Positions 12,480 to 24,148 of a stretch of DNA of 64,000 nucleotides are shown piece after piece (the first letter of the stretch is position 1; every line of letters begins with the position of its first letter). The notes beneath the pieces are model-generated. The model was not told where the DNA came from, did not search any database, and saw only the letters and a program-made list of their open reading frames with translations. The position numbers and the translations under genes are program-made. The stretch covers positions 62,001-126,000 of the forward strand of contig QPMI01000551.1 of the NCBI GenBank assembly GCA_004431415.1, read 5' to 3'. Source of the DNA: Cyanophora paradoxa (taxonomy: Eukaryota > Glaucocystophyceae > Cyanophorales > Cyanophoraceae).

Positions 12480-12549
12480 GGAGCGGCCCGCAGGCCCCCA
12501 TTGCCGCCCTAGCCCCCCTCAATCTATTTTTGATGCGAGCTTCTTTTCT

Positions 12550-14172
12550 GTGCGCGGAGCTATCCCTCTACAGCGCTCGGGCCCCCCAGCAGTCGCGGTC
12601 CCGGGCCCCCCTGCAGTCGCTACCCCTAGGCCTGCTGCTACAGTTAATGGCGTCGGCGTGAATCCTCAAGTTCAGCACATTGCGAGGCCATCTGCTAGCG
12701 CTGATACAGCTTCGGTCCCGGCTCCCTCGAGTTCTCGTTTGAGCTCGTCTGCCGATGCTAGCGCTAGCGCCGCTTCTGCCTCCACATTAATATGCCCTAT
12801 TTGTGGGAAGAACTTTCAGTCTTCTGCTGATCGTGACCGTCATGTTCGGGCTGATAAACATCCTGCTAACGCCCGTGGCGTTCGCCGACCTCGAACCCCC
12901 TCTAGTTCAGAGAATCCTCCAGATCCTGTGCCTCCTGCCCAGCGCCCCCGCCTCCAGTCTCCGGATCCGGCACCCCCAGTGCTTGCTCCAGCTCCTGCAG
13001 CTGCGGCTACATATGCCGAGCCCCGTCAGCCTGTTCCGACTTTGCGACGGATTCGCTCCCCTGCACCCTCACCGTCGCCACCTGCTCAGCGGCTCCGTAC
13101 TTCCCTGCCCCCCCTAGTCCTTCTCTGATACCTTCCGTTTCACGAATCCGCCGCCCCGGTCTCCGTCGAATTCAACCTTGCCTCCCGATGCCGATCCGTC
13201 CCCTGTCCATGTGTCTCGGCGCCTGCGGCTTTCCTCTCCTGTACCTTCGGCTTCCCCTCTGGCTGTCCCGCCAGATCCACCTCGCCCGCCGGTTCCTGCA
13301 TGGCCCCCTTTGATTCATGATAGTCTTGTATCAATCTTCGCTTCACCTCAACTTAGTTTACCCTCAGTTGTTTTGCCGTCACCTCCATCAGATGCTTCAT
13401 CGATGTTAGTTAGGAGCACTGGCCCCTCCACCTTCCAGTTCCTCGTGTATTCCATGCCTTCCCTGTACCTTTGATTCCGTTCCCTTTGTCGTTAGCTCTG
13501 CCTCTTCCTCCTCCATCTCTCACTGTTAGCCCTCAGGCAGTTCCGCCTCTTTATCTTCAGCGACCGTCAGACCGTATAGTTTTTGGCAGCGAGTATTTTG
13601 TGTATGGTGACGTTCCTCGTGTGTACCCTTCTCTCTCTTCTACTTCGCTATATTTGCCTCTCCCGCCTGGTTCAGCCCCATCGTCTGCCTTCCCTGTCAC
13701 TACTGGCTTGCGTTTCGCCCCTCCTCTTATACTGCCGATTCCGAGTCTGCACCCGAGCTCTGCCCCTTTCCTCGTGTCGTCCCCAGTTCCTCAGATTAGT
13801 CTTCAGCCGTCCATTGTTTTACCAACTCTACAATCTCGATTCCGTTTAGACACTCCGCCAGCTTCGACTTTCCCCTCTAGTGGTGTCCTACGTTTCGCCT
13901 CTCCTACTGTTCTACCGCCTTTGCCTCCTGCGACTACGTCTTCTAGTTCTGCTGTTAGCTCTGTCTTGTCGTCTTCGTCTAGATCTTCGTCTTCGACTGT
14001 AGTTCCTCGTGCTCGTTCTCCTTATTTGCTGCGTCCCCGTGCTCCTCGTCGTTCTAGTGTGACTAGTACTTCTGCATCGACGCCCTTGAGCTCTTCTACT
14101 CCTTCTCCTCGTGCTCGTTCTCCTTATCTTTTGCGTTCTTCTGATCGTGTCCCTTCTCGTGATCCCTCTTGA
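12550..14172 (+). pseudogene. Retroposon ORF1-like protein: C2H2 finger plus Pro/Ser-rich tail, frame-broken
   Basis: The first frame, 12550-13128, carries a single C2H2 zinc finger (CPICGKNF then HVRADKH, spacing C-x2-C-x12-H-x5-H) near 12793-12861, a nucleic-acid-binding module common in ORF1 or N-terminal parts of non-LTR elements. It is followed by a long Pro/Ser/Arg-rich region. The reading continues in a different frame at 13178-13474 and returns to the first at 13471-14172 (stop TGA at 14170), so at least two frameshifts separate the pieces if it was once one protein. The frame stays open upstream of 12550, so the true start is unknown. Codon use (T-ending third positions, many TCT/CCT) is unlike the GC3-rich host genes, as expected for a mobile element. 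Confidence 0.7.
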
Positions 14173-14244
14173 TTCTGTATATATTTTGTGCTAGTTTACT
14201 GTATCTTTGATTTGTGATTGCTTTGTTGTCTTTAATATCACTAC

Positions 14245-14269
14245 CTACGGGGGGTTCGCCCCACCGTAG
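14245..14269 (+). other. Retroposon 3' hairpin with TTCG loop
   Basis: CTACGG pairs with CCGTAG and GGGG with CCCC around a TTCG loop, with one unpaired A on the 3' side. It lies six bases before the poly(A) tail and is unchanged in the copy at 56874-56898. Hairpins of this kind are the recognition site of the reverse transcriptase in stringent LINEs, which is the inferred role here. Confidence 0.85.
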
Positions 14270-14529
14270 TCTCTCAAAAAAAAAATTGCAAATTTGCAAT
14301 CTGAATCAATATTTGGGGCGGCTGGGCGCGGCCGGGCGGCGGCCCGCATCAATTGGCTGGGCTGCATTCACGAACTTTCGGAATCACATGCACTGGTAAC
14401 CTTTCGGAATTCGAAGCGGAACCTCCGGTCCGGACTCCGGACTCCGGAGTCCGGGGACTCCGGCCCAGTCTCCGGGCCGCCGGGCCCCGGGGGCCGGGGC
14501 GCGGTCCGGCGCCCGAGGCAGAGGCAGAG

Positions 14530-14737
14530 ACGTAATTCTGCGCTACAAGTTATTTGGAACCGTACGGCTTTCCGCCAGTGGTACAAGGTCGTGCTACGAC
14601 CTCCCGGATTTCCGGGTTCGGTTCCTACTGTTTCCGCTTCGTTGTACTTCGAATCCCCGTGATTCCTGATACCGTGACTTGTATCCTCGTTGTGTACTAC
14701 GAGTGGGTACGCCCGCCGTAGATCTTTAAAAAAAAAA
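14530..14737 (+). mobile_element. 3' end of a second retroposon family
   Basis: About 200 bases with the same T/C-rich style end in a hairpin at 14697-14721, the six bases ATCTTT and ten A residues at 14728-14737. The sequence before the hairpin differs from the 12.5-14.3 kb element, so it is a different family using the same 3' architecture. It lies 240 bp downstream of the first element in the same orientation. The 5' border is a guess. Confidence 0.65.
14697..14721 (+). other. Retroposon 3' hairpin with TACG loop
   Basis: CTACG pairs with CGTAG and GTGGG with CCCGC (one T-G wobble) around a TACG loop, with one unpaired A on the 5' side. Total length (25 nt) and distance to poly(A) (6 nt) match the hairpin at 14245-14269. 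Confidence 0.8.
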
Positions 14738-14993
14738 TTTCCGCCATAGTAACTTTTCCCAGCCTAGAAACTCGGCGGCCCCGGCCGCGGAAAGTTTGTA
14801 CCGTAGTACGGGGCAAACTTGAAAACTCGGAGACCGCCCACAGGATTTTCTGCCGAGTCGCGATGTACGGTGTTGGTGGCATGTAGTCAAGCCTTTGGCA
14901 AGGTACCGCTGGCAGCCTCCTAGCTTTAGCTAAGAGCTCGAAAGTACTACTGCGGCACAGGCATTTGGCTCGTAGCATGCTCGAGTGTATATG

Positions 14994-15081
14994 CATATGA
15001 TATAGCACTCGGAAATGGACCAACGGGTGCATTTGGACATATGATATAGCACTTGGAGAGTGACCAATGGGTGCAAATCCT
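14994..15081. repeat. Two-copy 44-bp tandem repeat
   Basis: CATATGATATAGCACT starts at 14994 and again at 15038; both copies run on through ACCAA(C/T)GGGTGCA with a few substitutions. No gene is recognised around it (14738-15237). Confidence 0.8.
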
Positions 15082-15237
15082 TGACTTGCCAGTACCTGCC
15101 ACACGCAACTGGTACCTGAGTTGGAAACTCTAGCGGCAGCTTGGCTGAGAAAACCAGCTCCCACAGGAAATTTGAAAAAGTCCTAACGGCTCCGAAAGAA
15201 ACCGAACCGTAAAAAACTTGTAGCGCTGATTGGTCCG

Positions 15238-16310
15238 TCAAGTCTGCCTGCAGAATTTAACTTGAAAATAGGCTCTGGACCGGCCTGCCTCGATCTGCCT
15301 CGACTTGAAACCCCGGACCGGCACCTGCCTTGCCTTGCCTTTTTCTGCCTCGGCTGCCTGTGCTGTGCCGGGCGCATCGACCTCTATCTCGTCAATGTCC
15401 TCCCTATAGGGATCGAAATCAGTATCATCCTCTCTATCGATAAGGACATTGTGAAGAGTCACGCAGGTATCTACCAGCTTCACTACATTCTCGAGCTTAA
15501 GGGAGCCGCAGTGCTGAAGGGAACGGAACCGACCCTTAAGTGAACCGAAAGCCTGCTCTATAATCTGACGGAGAGAGCACAGAACCTCATTGTAGTAAAT
15601 CTGCTCGGCAGAAAGAACACCTACCCTACGGAAAGGGGTAAGAAGCCAGTTCTGGGGCCAAAACCCGCCGTCGGCTATGATAAAGAAAGGGACGGGCGAG
15701 ACGGGGAACCAGGCGGCGAAGTTCTGGATGAGGGACGTGTTCCTGAGGGGCCCCCAGTCGCTGTGCCGCCCCACCTCCCCCACATCCGTCCATCTGCTTA
15801 TACGGGTCAAACCGCGGGGCGGGGCGGGGCGGGCCGGGGCGGGGCGGGCCGGGGCGAGGCGGGCCCGGGCGGGGCGGGCCGGCGCGGCGCGGCCGCGACC
15901 GGGGGCGGGGCGGTGCGGGGGGCGGGCGCGCGGGGCGGGGCGGGGCGGGGGCGGGCGGGGCGGGGGCGGGCGGACGCACAAGAAGCGGCCGACGGAGTCG
16001 CAGATCGCTAGAAGAATCACCGAGTGGAAGCCCTTGTGGCAGTAGTAGGCCGACTCGTCAGTGCCCGGCGGCACGTTGATCGGGATGTGCGAGCCGTCCA
16101 GCGCCCCCACGACGTTCGGGAACCGCGCGAAGCCCCTTTCGACGCATTTCTGCGCGGGGCACGCGCGGCGGGTCAGCGGCAGCTGCAGGCGCGCGGGGCG
16201 CGCGGCGAAGGGCGAAGTCCTGAGCCCAACCTTGTTGAATCCTGCGGCGACGAGCGACTTAGCGTCCGTGTCGGCGGGCCACTTCTTATGCAGCGCGAGC
16301 TGCTCTGCAG
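15238..16310 (-). CDS. PIF/Harbinger (HARBI1-like) DDE transposase
   Basis: A DDE_Tnp_4 family nuclease that cuts and joins DNA for Harbinger-type transposons. On the minus strand the protein reads KKWPADTDAKSLV, FARFPNVVGALDGSHIPI (first catalytic Asp), GFHSVILLAICDSVGRF, then after an intron WTDVGEVGRHSDWGPLRNTS, FFIIADGGFWPQNWLLTPFR (second Asp) and LRQIIEQAFGSLKGRFRSL (catalytic Glu), ending near 15238 after an acidic DREDDTDFDPYREDIDE stretch. All three catalytic residues are present. The intron (about 15800-15980) is almost pure C/G on the sense strand, with a GTGCGT donor. No terminal inverted repeats or Myb-like partner ORF were found nearby, so the gene could be an immobile or domesticated copy. 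Start not resolved; conserved sequence begins near 16310. Confidence 0.85.
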
Positions 16311-16874
16311 CACAACGTTAACTCCTCGCCTAAGTGTATTCTCTCTGAGTAGCCGCTGATCATGAGCCCTCCCGGCCACTCCCCTCTCCTTGCCCGGCCG
16401 GGCCCTCCGCGCCAGAAATCCACCGAAACGTGCTCGCGAGGACGCCCGCGATCGCGATCGCGAGGCTTCGCCGTACTTGGTGCTCCGGCGTAGGAGCACG
16501 GGACTTGTCCGATCCTGACTCCTGGGCCATTGATATATCGATAATATTAATATTTCATGCTGCCAACGTTGGCACCTAGCTGTGTGGGCCGTGGTTATGG
16601 GCCCGTGGCATCCCCCAGAATCCCCCTATATATATAGCTGGCTAGGCCTGCCGCCCTGATCATGACATGAATCTAGAACTCCGAGATCTTTCGCCGGCCG
16701 TATACCGGTAGCTAGCGGCGAGGCGCGCGACGCGGACTGTTAATTGTAGAAAGCCTATCGGCATCGATATATATATATATCGCAACCGGCGCGGCGCCGG
16801 CTCGGCTCGCGCAGCCGGTGGCCGGGCTGTAAGCAATCCTTTTAGAATATTATGAATAACAACCGAGGAACAAC
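16311..16874. other. Intergenic region
   Basis: Lies between the 5' end of the transposase gene and the 3' end of the next minus-strand gene. It contains short TA tracts near 16625 and 16770 and TGATCATGA-like palindromes near 16357 and 16660. Nothing coding was recognised. Confidence 0.5.
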
Positions 16875-19800
16875 TCAAGCTGCAGGCGCTTCTCCCTCGA
16901 GTTCTTCTGCGTGCTCTTCATGATCATGATCAGGCGCCGGCGTGCCAGCGCTAGCGGCGTCCTCGTGCTCGTGCTCGCGATCGGGCGGCAGGAACGACGA
17001 GAAGACCTTAAGCTCCCTGCGGGCGGGCCGGGGGGCCGGGGCGCAGGGCGATTTCAGAGGGGGGGCGAAGCGCCAACGAACCGCACTCTGAATAATCCCA
17101 TTATTATTTGAACTGCGCCGTCGCACCGGATGGCCGGAGTGACGTAGTCATCGAAGGCGATTGCGTCCAAGCCTAGCAGCTGGTACGAGATTCTGAGCTC
17201 CTCTGTTACAGTCCGAGCCGCGATGTACGCCTGCAAGCAGTAATATATAAGATGGGTTGAATAGGAAAATTAAAGCAGCGCTAGCCATAGCAGGCGGGAC
17301 ATGCTAGCTAGCGGGCCGCACCTTTTGGACGGACTGCACGAGGCTCTCGCGCTCGGCCTCGGAAGGCAGAAAGCAGCTGATGCCCTCGAGCCGCAGTCCC
17401 ACGACCACCGCCGTCGACCGAGCCTTGATCTCCGCGTACACCCCCGCGACTTCGTAGGCCAGCGAGCCCCGGCAGTCGTCCAGCTCGTCTGTCGCGGCTC
17501 CCTGCGCGCGCAGAGACGCTCGAGGGAAGCTAGCGGCTCTAGAGACGCATCGTGAGAAATTCATCGCTCACCCACGGGAAGCGGAGCACCGTTTCGATCA
17601 GCAGCCGCGCAAGGGGGCCTCCCAGGAGGCCGAGGGAGTAGAGGCGACGGTCGCTGCGCATGTGGTCGGGGCGGAACCACACGCGGGGGCACACCCTGCA
17701 GTTCGGCTCGTCGCATTCGTGCAGGAACTGGTGCCGGATGATCTGCTCGCCGAGCGACTCCAGCTCCTCGACGCTGTACCCGTCTTCCGCCGCGTCCGGA
17801 GCGGGCACGTAGCTGGGGCGCCCGCCGTTCTTAAACAACTCGGCGAGCTGCAGCAGGTCCGTGTGGGGTGCCCTTATCGCCTTCAGCGCATATTGCGAGA
17901 AGCACACGACGGGCACTTCCATGTCCGCTGTGCGCGTCCCGTGCCAGTCGTTGGTGGCTGCATCGTGGTCAATGCTCCCCTCGCGCGGGTCGCTGCGAGA
18001 TTCGAGGCATTCCATGCCAGGATCAGCCGCATTTTGTTGCGCAGAACTCATGCGACGCCGACGCGGACGGAAGGAGCGCACTCGAGCGAGAAGCGAGCGT
18101 ACTCCGCCAGCCTGGCCCAGCGCGCGAGCACCATGACCAGAGGCACGAAGCCTTCTTGTCGCGAGGTCAAGTCCAGCCGCAGCGCGGTTTCGACTCCGAC
18201 CCGCTCCAAAGATTCGTCCTCTTCACTGCGGCCGGGTTGTCGCGATCAGAGCGCGCCACCGTACGCGCAATTCGCAGGAGGGATAGGGTCGCCCGCATGC
18301 GCACTCGGACAAGAGAAGCGCGCCGGCGGCCAGAACCAGGCGGGCGACGCGCCTGCTCTCCTCGGACACACTGTCCTGTTCGTTCTTTCGAGAACCTTGC
18401 CCCCACGTGCACTCGTGCTTTGTGGGCCTTGCCGAACTCCACTCTAGATCTGGCAAATTCGAAAGCACACGAGCGTTCAGAAGACTGGGCAGAGATCAAC
18501 CCCGGCGCACTCACCTCCTGCCAAAACGAGGTGAAAGTTCCGCTTCAGCTCGTCCAGCCTCGCCTGCGCGGCACTCGCTAAAGCGAAGACGACCTGCTGC
18601 GCGGGGCGCAGCACTCGAGTTCTCGAAAGAACGTTAGCGGAGAGACGGACCTGCAGCCATGCCGCGTAGCTCGCCCCCGATCCGGTCCCTTCTCCCTCGT
18701 CGCCGGCGCCGTCGCCGTCGGCAGTGAGGACGTCGCGGATGACCCAGACGGCCTGGACGCAGGGGCAGGCCTCCCAGACCAGCTCCGCCAGCCGCAGAGC
18801 GTCGGCCCGGTCCTCCTCCTCTGCGGCGCGTGCGCGCGTCAGCTCGAGCTGAGGGCTCCAAGCGGCTTCAAGCCGAGACGAGCCTGCGCCGCCCGCGGCC
18901 GATTGGAGCCGGACGTGTATCTCCCCGAGGACCGCGCGCCAAAACGCGACGGAGGCCAGGTCGAATTTCCTGGAAAAGTACTGGCGGGCCCGCGCGGAGG
19001 AGAAGGCGGCGACGCCGAACTTCGCCGCCAGGAAGATGTCGAGCGGGTACGGCTCCCGCTCCTGAGTGAAGAAATTGACGTATCTGAACTCAGCGCCCGC
19101 GAACTTCGCGGCCAAGGACATGAAAGGCCCCCACGGATCACTGGGCTCTCTCCGATCTGAGTACGGCTTCGGCGCCGGCGCAATGTCTTTGAAGCGCTGG
19201 AGAAATCGCCCGAAGATGCGGCGCCGCAGCCATGTAGCTGCAGGGCCGGCGCCCGCGCCGTTGTTGTCCGGAGGCACGTCGATGCCCCACTGCTCCGCGA
19301 GGAGCGGAGCTGCTTCGTCGAAGAAGCGGAGCTGTGAACGCGGGCGGCGGTCAGTTTGCTCGGCGAGCGCGTCCAAGTCGCGACGGTGCGCGGCCCGGCC
19401 CGGCCCGCACCGCGAATTCGAAGTGCTTGTACTCGTACTGGCTACTGCTGAGCATCGCAGAGAACACGAAAGCAGCGGCGCTCTCTACGTCCCCGTTCGC
19501 TTTCAGTAGGATGGCGAACCGAAGATACTGGTCGGCGCAGCTGCACGTCTGATCGATCAATGTCGAACTGCCAAATCTGGAGAGCGCTCGGAGAACGAAG
19601 CCAGCCGATGCGCAGGCCAAGGAGCCGTCGTCGCGGCGGCTGGCGGCGAGGAGGGTCTGCGCGGCTCGAGAGACGCTCTCCTCCTTGCCCGCATCTCCGA
19701 TGAAATTCTCGCGCTCACAGAGCACAGGGCCGCCATGCGCGGCGAGACGGGTTAGCAGGAGACACTCGGCGAGTTTCAGATGGAGCGAAGCCGGAGGCTC

Positions 19801-22800
19801 ATGATCGACGCCGCCGCGGAGGCCTGGGGCCCCGTTCCCGATGGCCTCGACGCTGTTGAGGAACGCGCGAACTGCATCCTCGCTCGCAACCACGATCTGA
19901 TCTCGAAACGTCAGAGACAGCCAGAGTAAAGTAGTGCTCATGATCCGGCTGATTAAATTTGTGAGCACGTATATTATCATTATCACATATCTAGACAATT
20001 GCAATAGAAAGAAGGCGTACCAAGGATCCGGATCTGGTCGTAAGCTCCTCGAGCACCGCATTTAAATCGATATCTGCATATCTTCTCGAGGACCGGAAAG
20101 GGGTTGCAGCAGGTCCCTTGACCACCAGATTGAGACACAGCTTCTTGCGCTCGCTTGCGCCCGCATCTGCATCGCCGGACTCCACAACCATCTCGAGAAG
20201 GACCGCGAGGAGTCGCAGCGCATCATCGTAGTTGTGTAGAGTGTACAGGCGAAGAACACAAGCAATCATGAGCGTCTCGTACTGCTGGGCGGAAGCGGGC
20301 TCGGACTCGCCGAGCTCGCTGAGCGCCGTCCCCTGTCGGGCGGCAAGGAGCGACGCGGCCACTTCGAGCACGCGGGCGGGGCTGGCCATCGCTGCGGGGT
20401 CGGTCGAGACGGGGCCGAAGAGCGCGTCTCCGATTCTGCCGAGGTAGCTGTCGAACGGCTGGGGGTCCGCCTTGTCGTAGCCACCGGAATCCGAGCACAC
20501 TTTGTCGAGGTTTGTGTTCTTCAAATAGAATCTGCTTGGGCAGATTAAAGATCACACTCCGAACTGGAACTGAATAATATTCAACTGAAACAAATGAGTG
20601 GGTGGCAAAAGCACCTTGCAGCAAGAACACCGAGCTCGAGGCCGGCATCCCGGAGCGGCGCGCACCAACCTTGCCGGCGCCGCAGAGGCAGCCGTGCGCC
20701 TCCGTCCTCTTCCGCGCGGGGCAGGGCCCCCATGCGGGCGAGGCGGATGAGGGCCGCCTCGAGGGCCACATCGGGTCGCTCGCGGCAAGCGGCGAAGGCC
20801 TCGGCCAGTGGAAGTCCCGCCACGCGCAGCGCCTCCGTCGACTCGCGCTCGACCGACGGCGGAGGCGAGGGCAGAGCCGAGCGGAGGGCGAGCCCAGAAC
20901 GGATGGTGAGATGGAAGACATCGGCTTCCCTGACGTCTGAGGACTCCCGTAGATGGCGATAGAACTTGTCGAGTGGAACCAGTGCGAGGCTGAGCGCCAG
21001 GCTGCTGAGGTGGTCGCAGGCGGCGACCCGCTGCCGCCGCAGGTTCTCGATGGCTCTTCCGGTCTCGACGATTGAGCGCTGGAGCGCCACTAGCCATTCG
21101 CGCTGCCTGTGATCGCCACGCGCGTGAAGACAAGTGCTAGCGTTGTAGTCGTTGACAACCCGCTGGCAACGTTTCCAGAAGCAGCTTGGACTGTGGAGGT
21201 GGGCGATGCCTTGCAACGTCGACGCGGCCGCTTGACCTCGGTCGCGAGCTCCGCACTCGCACGCCCACTGAAGCTTGCTTGGAACAGCGTCGTCAAAAAG
21301 GGCGGCCGCCGCATCGAAGAGACGCGGGAGGAGTCCGTCCACGATCTCGAGGAGGGCGGATACGGCGTCCTCGGGGCGGCCGCTCTGCATCGAGTTCAGA
21401 GCTGAAACGCCCGAGACGTGGCAGGCGTTCAGCTTGAACGTAAATATATACACGCACCAGCGCTTGCGCTGCAGCTGCAAGCGTGCTGGCGACGCATGCG
21501 GTACGTGATAGGTTCAAGCACTCCCGCACGCAGCCTGCACATCGACGTGAAAATAGGCCTTCAGAAAATAAAACAAACACTGCCAGTTTATAATTACACG
21601 AGACAACACTCGCGATCGCACCGCGTTCAAGCAGGTAGCGGCAGCGGATCTCGAGATCCAGAGGCGGTTCCAAGCTGAGGAGTTCGACCGAAGCGTTCGG
21701 CGAGGTTGCTTCACCATCGATATCTTCAGATCTAGACAGTGCAGCCATAGCCATCGTGTGAGGGCGGCCCCACGGCGTGCGAGCCTGAGCGGGAGCACGG
21801 CCGTAATTTAGAAGCCTCAAGCAATCGCACGCAGCGAATGTATGACAAACGGACCAGGCGAGCTGCCCGTAGAAGAGCACGACGCGTTTTTTCAAGGGTG
21901 ATGCTCTTATTGTAAGGGCTCCAACGGAAACGGTGAAGAGAGGGGTCGTCCAGCAGGCGGGACTCGAACTCTTCCGCACCCGCACGCGTGCGGTCGCGCT
22001 GAAGGCCATAGCTGTCTGCAATGTCGAGGGCGGCGGAAGCCAGGAGGCCCCGCTGCTGGGCGTCGAGCCGCTCGTCCACGGCAACCAACTGCTCGCGGTT
22101 GCGGTCGGTAGGGCGGGAGACTGAACGTCAGAGCCCGCTTCTGCACGGCTCGCAGAGGGAGGGCGCACGCAGAGGCCGGACGCGCTCCGCTCCGTGTGGT
22201 CCGCGCTCGCTTGCGCGCGATGCTGGACCGCCACGACGGCCGGTGACATCGAGTGCACGGGCGCTTCCCGTTCGACGTCGATCTCGTATCTCCAGAGGAA
22301 CGTCGGGTCGCCTTTGAACGCCGCCAGCGACGCCGCGAACTGCAGGAGCACGGCCGCCGACGGGAGAAGATGGCCCGCCGCGCGGAGCTGCTCGGAGAAC
22401 GCGCGAAGCCGAGCGACGAGCCTGCGGCGAGAATGGACGCCGATCGCGAGGAGGTGCGATTGGAGTGCGCAAGAAGGAACGCACGCATCGAAGCACTCCG
22501 AGTCGCCGCCGTCTTCGATCTGATCCTCGGGGTACACCTGGTGACCGCAGGCCAGGGAGTAGTAGAGGGGTACGACAGACTCGGGAGCGTCCTTCACGGG
22601 CTCCAGGGCTCTCGGCATGCCGTGGTCTGAACCCCATCCGCATCCGCCTTCGTACAATGCCGTGTGCGGGACGCTGGTCTCCAGCACGCCGCGCGACTCG
22701 AACGGAAAGCGCCTGTTGTCGCTGCAGCCCGCCACGTTGCAGCGCCACATGGGCTTCCGCGTGCGGCGGAAGGCGCCGAGCCCGGCCGCGACGGCCCGCC

Positions 22801-24148
22801 CCGCCAGTCCCTCCCCGAGCTGGTTCGCGCCCTCCGCAGGCGACGGCGTTGCCCACGCCGGCGCCTGCGCGCGAGTGCACGTCAGCGTTCGAAGTAGATG
22901 CACGAAACGTGAGCAAAACTAAAGAATTTATAGCTGGGATGGAAAAGTCGCGGGGGAGGGGAGGGGGAAGCTTGGGAGAGGGGTGGGCGGGCGTGCACGG
23001 GCGAAAGCTCGAGAGGGGGGCCTGGGGAGAGGGGGGGGAGGGGGGGGCCCGGAGGGCGTGAAGGGCAGGGGGGGGAGGGAGGGGAGGGAGGGAGGGAACA
23101 GAGAATAGAAGGGGGAGGGGAGGGAACAGGGGGGGGGGGGGGCGCGCATGGGAGGGGAGGGGGGAGAGAGAGAGCGGGGGGGGGGGGGGGCGTGCAGGGC
23201 AGGGGGGGGGGAGGGGGGGGGGGCGGGGCGGGCGGGAGTCGGGAACAGAGGAGTAGAAGGGAAGGCCTAGATGCGCGATCCAAGGAAGGATGAGGGTTCG
23301 GGGACTTCGGGCGTAAGCGGAATCTGGTGCAGGATTCTAGTGGGGGTACAGGATGCGAGAGGGATACAGGATGCTGCGTGCTATCCGGCAAGACGCGGAA
23401 GGCAGCGTGGAAGGAGGGCTGAACTAGAGTCTATAGAGGGCCCCGGCCTGTCTAAGTAGGGGGGGTACCTGATCATCGAGGCCGGGAAGAAGGCCTGGCG
23501 CGGCGGCGAGGCGGAGGAGGCAGGCGGCTGCGTGAGGACAGAGGCCGAGCGAATCCCGACAGGCCGCGGCGGTGCAAGCGATGGCTGTGCACACGAAGTC
23601 GCCCCGGGCCTGGCTCTCCTGCTGTGGCAGCGATCGTGTTCTCAGTCATTGGACGCACGCGCGCGCGCCGCGCGCCGCGGCTCCGCAATGGTGGCGTTCG
23701 CACCCGCAGGGATGCGTGGACGACGATATCACGACCATCAGCATCGCTGCCTCGAGCTCTGAAGCGCGCCGCAAGCCGCAGAGCGCGCTGCGGCCCATCG
23801 CCAGCGCTAGCTGCAGCTGCCGCAGTGTCGTGCTGGATCGCGAGCTCAAGCTGCAGCTCGTCCATCGCTCTCCTTGCATCCCTCGACGCTGCACATGCCG
23901 CTGCGAGCAGCGCCTCGCTCCGGCTGAAGACATCCGCTTCCGTGAAAGCTCGCACGCCTTCCGCGTTTACGGGGACGACCGCCGAGGCCGAGAAGACCGC
24001 GCGCCAGTCATCTTCTGCCGGGAACGACGTCAGCGACCGCGATGAGGCCGCGCCCCCGCTCCCGCCATGCGAGCGCACCCGGTGGCGGCGTCGGATCGTC
24101 CGCGAGGCGAGAACGCTTCGCGCGCCTCTCCTCGCCTTCTTCCTGCAT
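16875..24148 (-). CDS. Very large unrecognised gene (about 2000 residues, more than 12 exons)
   Basis: Start ATG at 24148 (MQEEGEERRAKRSRLADD), an exon-intron chain with consistent phase, and stop at 16875-16877 after an acidic/His tail (EHEHEDAASAG, DHDHEEHAEELEGE). Checked junctions include PPP/EDDWRAVFSASA (intron about 24072-24010), QESQARGDFVCTAIACT to LLPGLDDQ at about 23625-23470, a long C-rich intron to about 22880, an exon with MWRCNVAGCSDNRRFPF and YYSLACGHQVYPEDQ, then helical exons at about 22090-21740, 21410-20620, 20510-20040, 19890-19400, 19375-18500, 18080-17560, 17500-17320 and 17235-17125. Cys/His clusters (HECDEPNCRVCP near 17690) could bind metal. The protein looks mostly alpha-helical with no recognised domain, signal peptide or membrane segment. 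It is divergently paired with the WW-IQ-TPR gene. Gene existence is well supported by frame continuity; function is unknown. Confidence 0.65.

Larger units (their letters stand above)
12480..14285 (+). mobile_element. Poly(A)-ended retroposon with C2H2 zinc-finger ORF (HAL1-like)
   Basis: The 3' end is well defined: a 25-nt hairpin at 14245-14269, six bases TCTCTC, then ten A residues at 14276-14285. A second copy at 56381-56915 ends at the same place, proving that the unit moves as DNA ending in poly(A). The internal open frames encode a zinc-finger/Pro-Ser-rich protein, with no reverse transcriptase, which resembles half-LINEs that carry only an ORF1. The 5' border is not visible; 12480 is an estimate where composition changes to the T/C-rich style of the element. 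No convincing target-site duplication was found. Confidence 0.75.

Noticed and set aside
22928-23391. Pro-rich minus-strand frame (many PPPP blocks).
   Set aside because: It is the C-rich intron of the large minus-strand gene, bounded by a GTACCC donor near 23469 and a CAG acceptor near 22880.
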